Below are positions 63,701 to 64,000 of a stretch of 64,000 bases of DNA, piece by piece (position 1 is the stretch's first letter; each line of letters starts with the position of its first letter). The notes below the pieces were generated by a model, which saw only the letters and a list, made by a program, of their open reading frames with translations, did no database searches and was not told where the DNA came from. Origin of the DNA: Climacteris rufus. Its lineage: Eukaryota > Chordata > Aves > Passeriformes > Climacteridae. Location: the NCBI GenBank assembly GCA_013398175.1, contig VZRZ01002089.1, positions 113,298-177,297 of the forward strand. Direction: 5' to 3'. The translations under genes were made by a program, and so were the position numbers.

Positions 63701-64000
63701 ACTTATAAACACAGCTCCACTTCTGGTTGCTCAAATGAAGCTCGCTGTAATTCATCTCCACCTGATGTGGAGAAGGACTGAACAAGGCAGCTGTGGTGTT
63801 AATCACACAGTGTGAACCCCTAGTTGTTGTTCAGGAAGCATTACACTTAATAACTTACTGTGCAGTCACCTTACTTAGAGTAAAATCTTAATAAGCTGGC
63901 TCTAGACTAAACAGGGATGTGCTACATTTTGTCATTTGAAAGCCACACAATCCAATGTAAATACAAACGCAATATATATCTACTGCTGCGCAAAAAAAAA

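Larger units (their letters stand above)
1..64000 (-). other. SMAP1: SMAP1 locus, internal part of the gene
   Basis: Five minus-strand exons that splice in frame encode a continuous stretch of SMAP1, an ArfGAP-domain protein that stimulates GTP hydrolysis on Arf6 and acts in clathrin-dependent endocytosis (family knowledge). SMAP1 is preferred over the paralogue SMAP2 because the exon at 39110-39195 reads NTKARLLYEANLPENF, and because the Ser/Ala-rich exon at 25105-25179 and the Lys/Glu exon at 20546-20626 match SMAP1 and not SMAP2. The first coding exon and everything downstream of the Lys/Glu exon are absent, so both gene ends lie outside the window. Intron lengths seen are 692 bp, 3,072 bp, 10,782 bp and 4,478 bp, flanked by partial introns of at least 23.9 kb and 20.5 kb. 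Exon numbers used below assume one coding exon upstream, as in human. Confidence 0.96.
40022..64000 (-). other. SMAP1: SMAP1 intron 1 (partial), rich in transposon remains
   Basis: I found no sequence for the first SMAP1 coding exon (with its CADC zinc ligands) and no CpG island up to 64000, so the promoter should lie further right. The interval holds LTR pieces at 41146, 43975, 50702 and 52912 and CR1 pieces at 49571, 55395 and 57615. The stretches 41400-43974, 44160-49570, 51232-52911, 53420-55394, 56693-57614 and 57771-64000 contain no feature I can name, apart from short homopolymers and a weak local repeat pair near 61.3-62.9 kb. Confidence 0.75.

Noticed and set aside
63000..64000. First SMAP1 exon or promoter at the right edge
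   Set aside because: No CpG enrichment, no Kozak-like ATG with the expected basic start and no CADC codons; sequence stays AT-rich intron.

Overview
The window is vertebrate nuclear DNA: AT-rich, intron-dominated and CpG-poor, with no prokaryotic gene organisation. The repeats indicate a bird. They include CR1 LINE fragments with the usual 3' tail (ccttccaac…attctatgactct), LTR pieces of one abundant avian ERVL-like family, and a tRNA-headed SINE with a CR1-type tail of the kind described in passerines. A passerine is therefore the best guess; the sequence itself does not give the species.

The one protein-coding gene I can support is SMAP1 (stromal membrane-associated protein 1, an Arf6 GTPase-activating protein of clathrin-dependent endocytosis), on the minus strand. 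Five consecutive internal coding exons are present, in gene order: 40021-39888 (most of the ArfGAP zinc-finger core), 39195-39110 and 36037-35962 (rest of the ArfGAP domain), 25179-25105 (a short Ser/Ala-rich segment that is variable in mammals) and 20626-20546 (a Lys/Glu-rich segment). All have GT-AG boundaries and join in frame. The first coding exon, which should carry the start codon and the first zinc-ligand pair, was not found and should lie beyond 64000. The later exons (clathrin box and C-terminal tail) were not found below 20546. About 99% of the window is therefore SMAP1 intron.

Region by region: 1-20545 is intron after the Lys/Glu exon, mostly unique AT-rich DNA with one old LTR scrap (about 5.4 kb), a compositional island (10.3-11.0 kb) and the SINE (20.2 kb). 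20627-25104 holds a plus-strand CR1, a 114-bp assembly gap and a possible LTR end. 25180-35961 holds a 38-bp A/T homopolymer near the short exon, two plus-strand CR1 fragments and a 24-bp tandem duplication. 36038-39109 holds an exact 52-bp tandem duplication. 40022-64000 is the part of intron 1 in the window and is the most transposon-rich: four further LTR pieces, including one complete solo LTR with a perfect 5-bp target-site duplication, and three minus-strand CR1 pieces, two of which may be halves of one element.

I found no RNA gene, CRISPR array, viral gene or new multi-gene system. The most useful second looks are the repeat structures (solo LTR, convergent LTR pair, split CR1, fresh tandem duplication) and the in-frame skippable SMAP1 exons. 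Most open reading frames of 60-190 codons here are chance openings in intron or decayed CR1.
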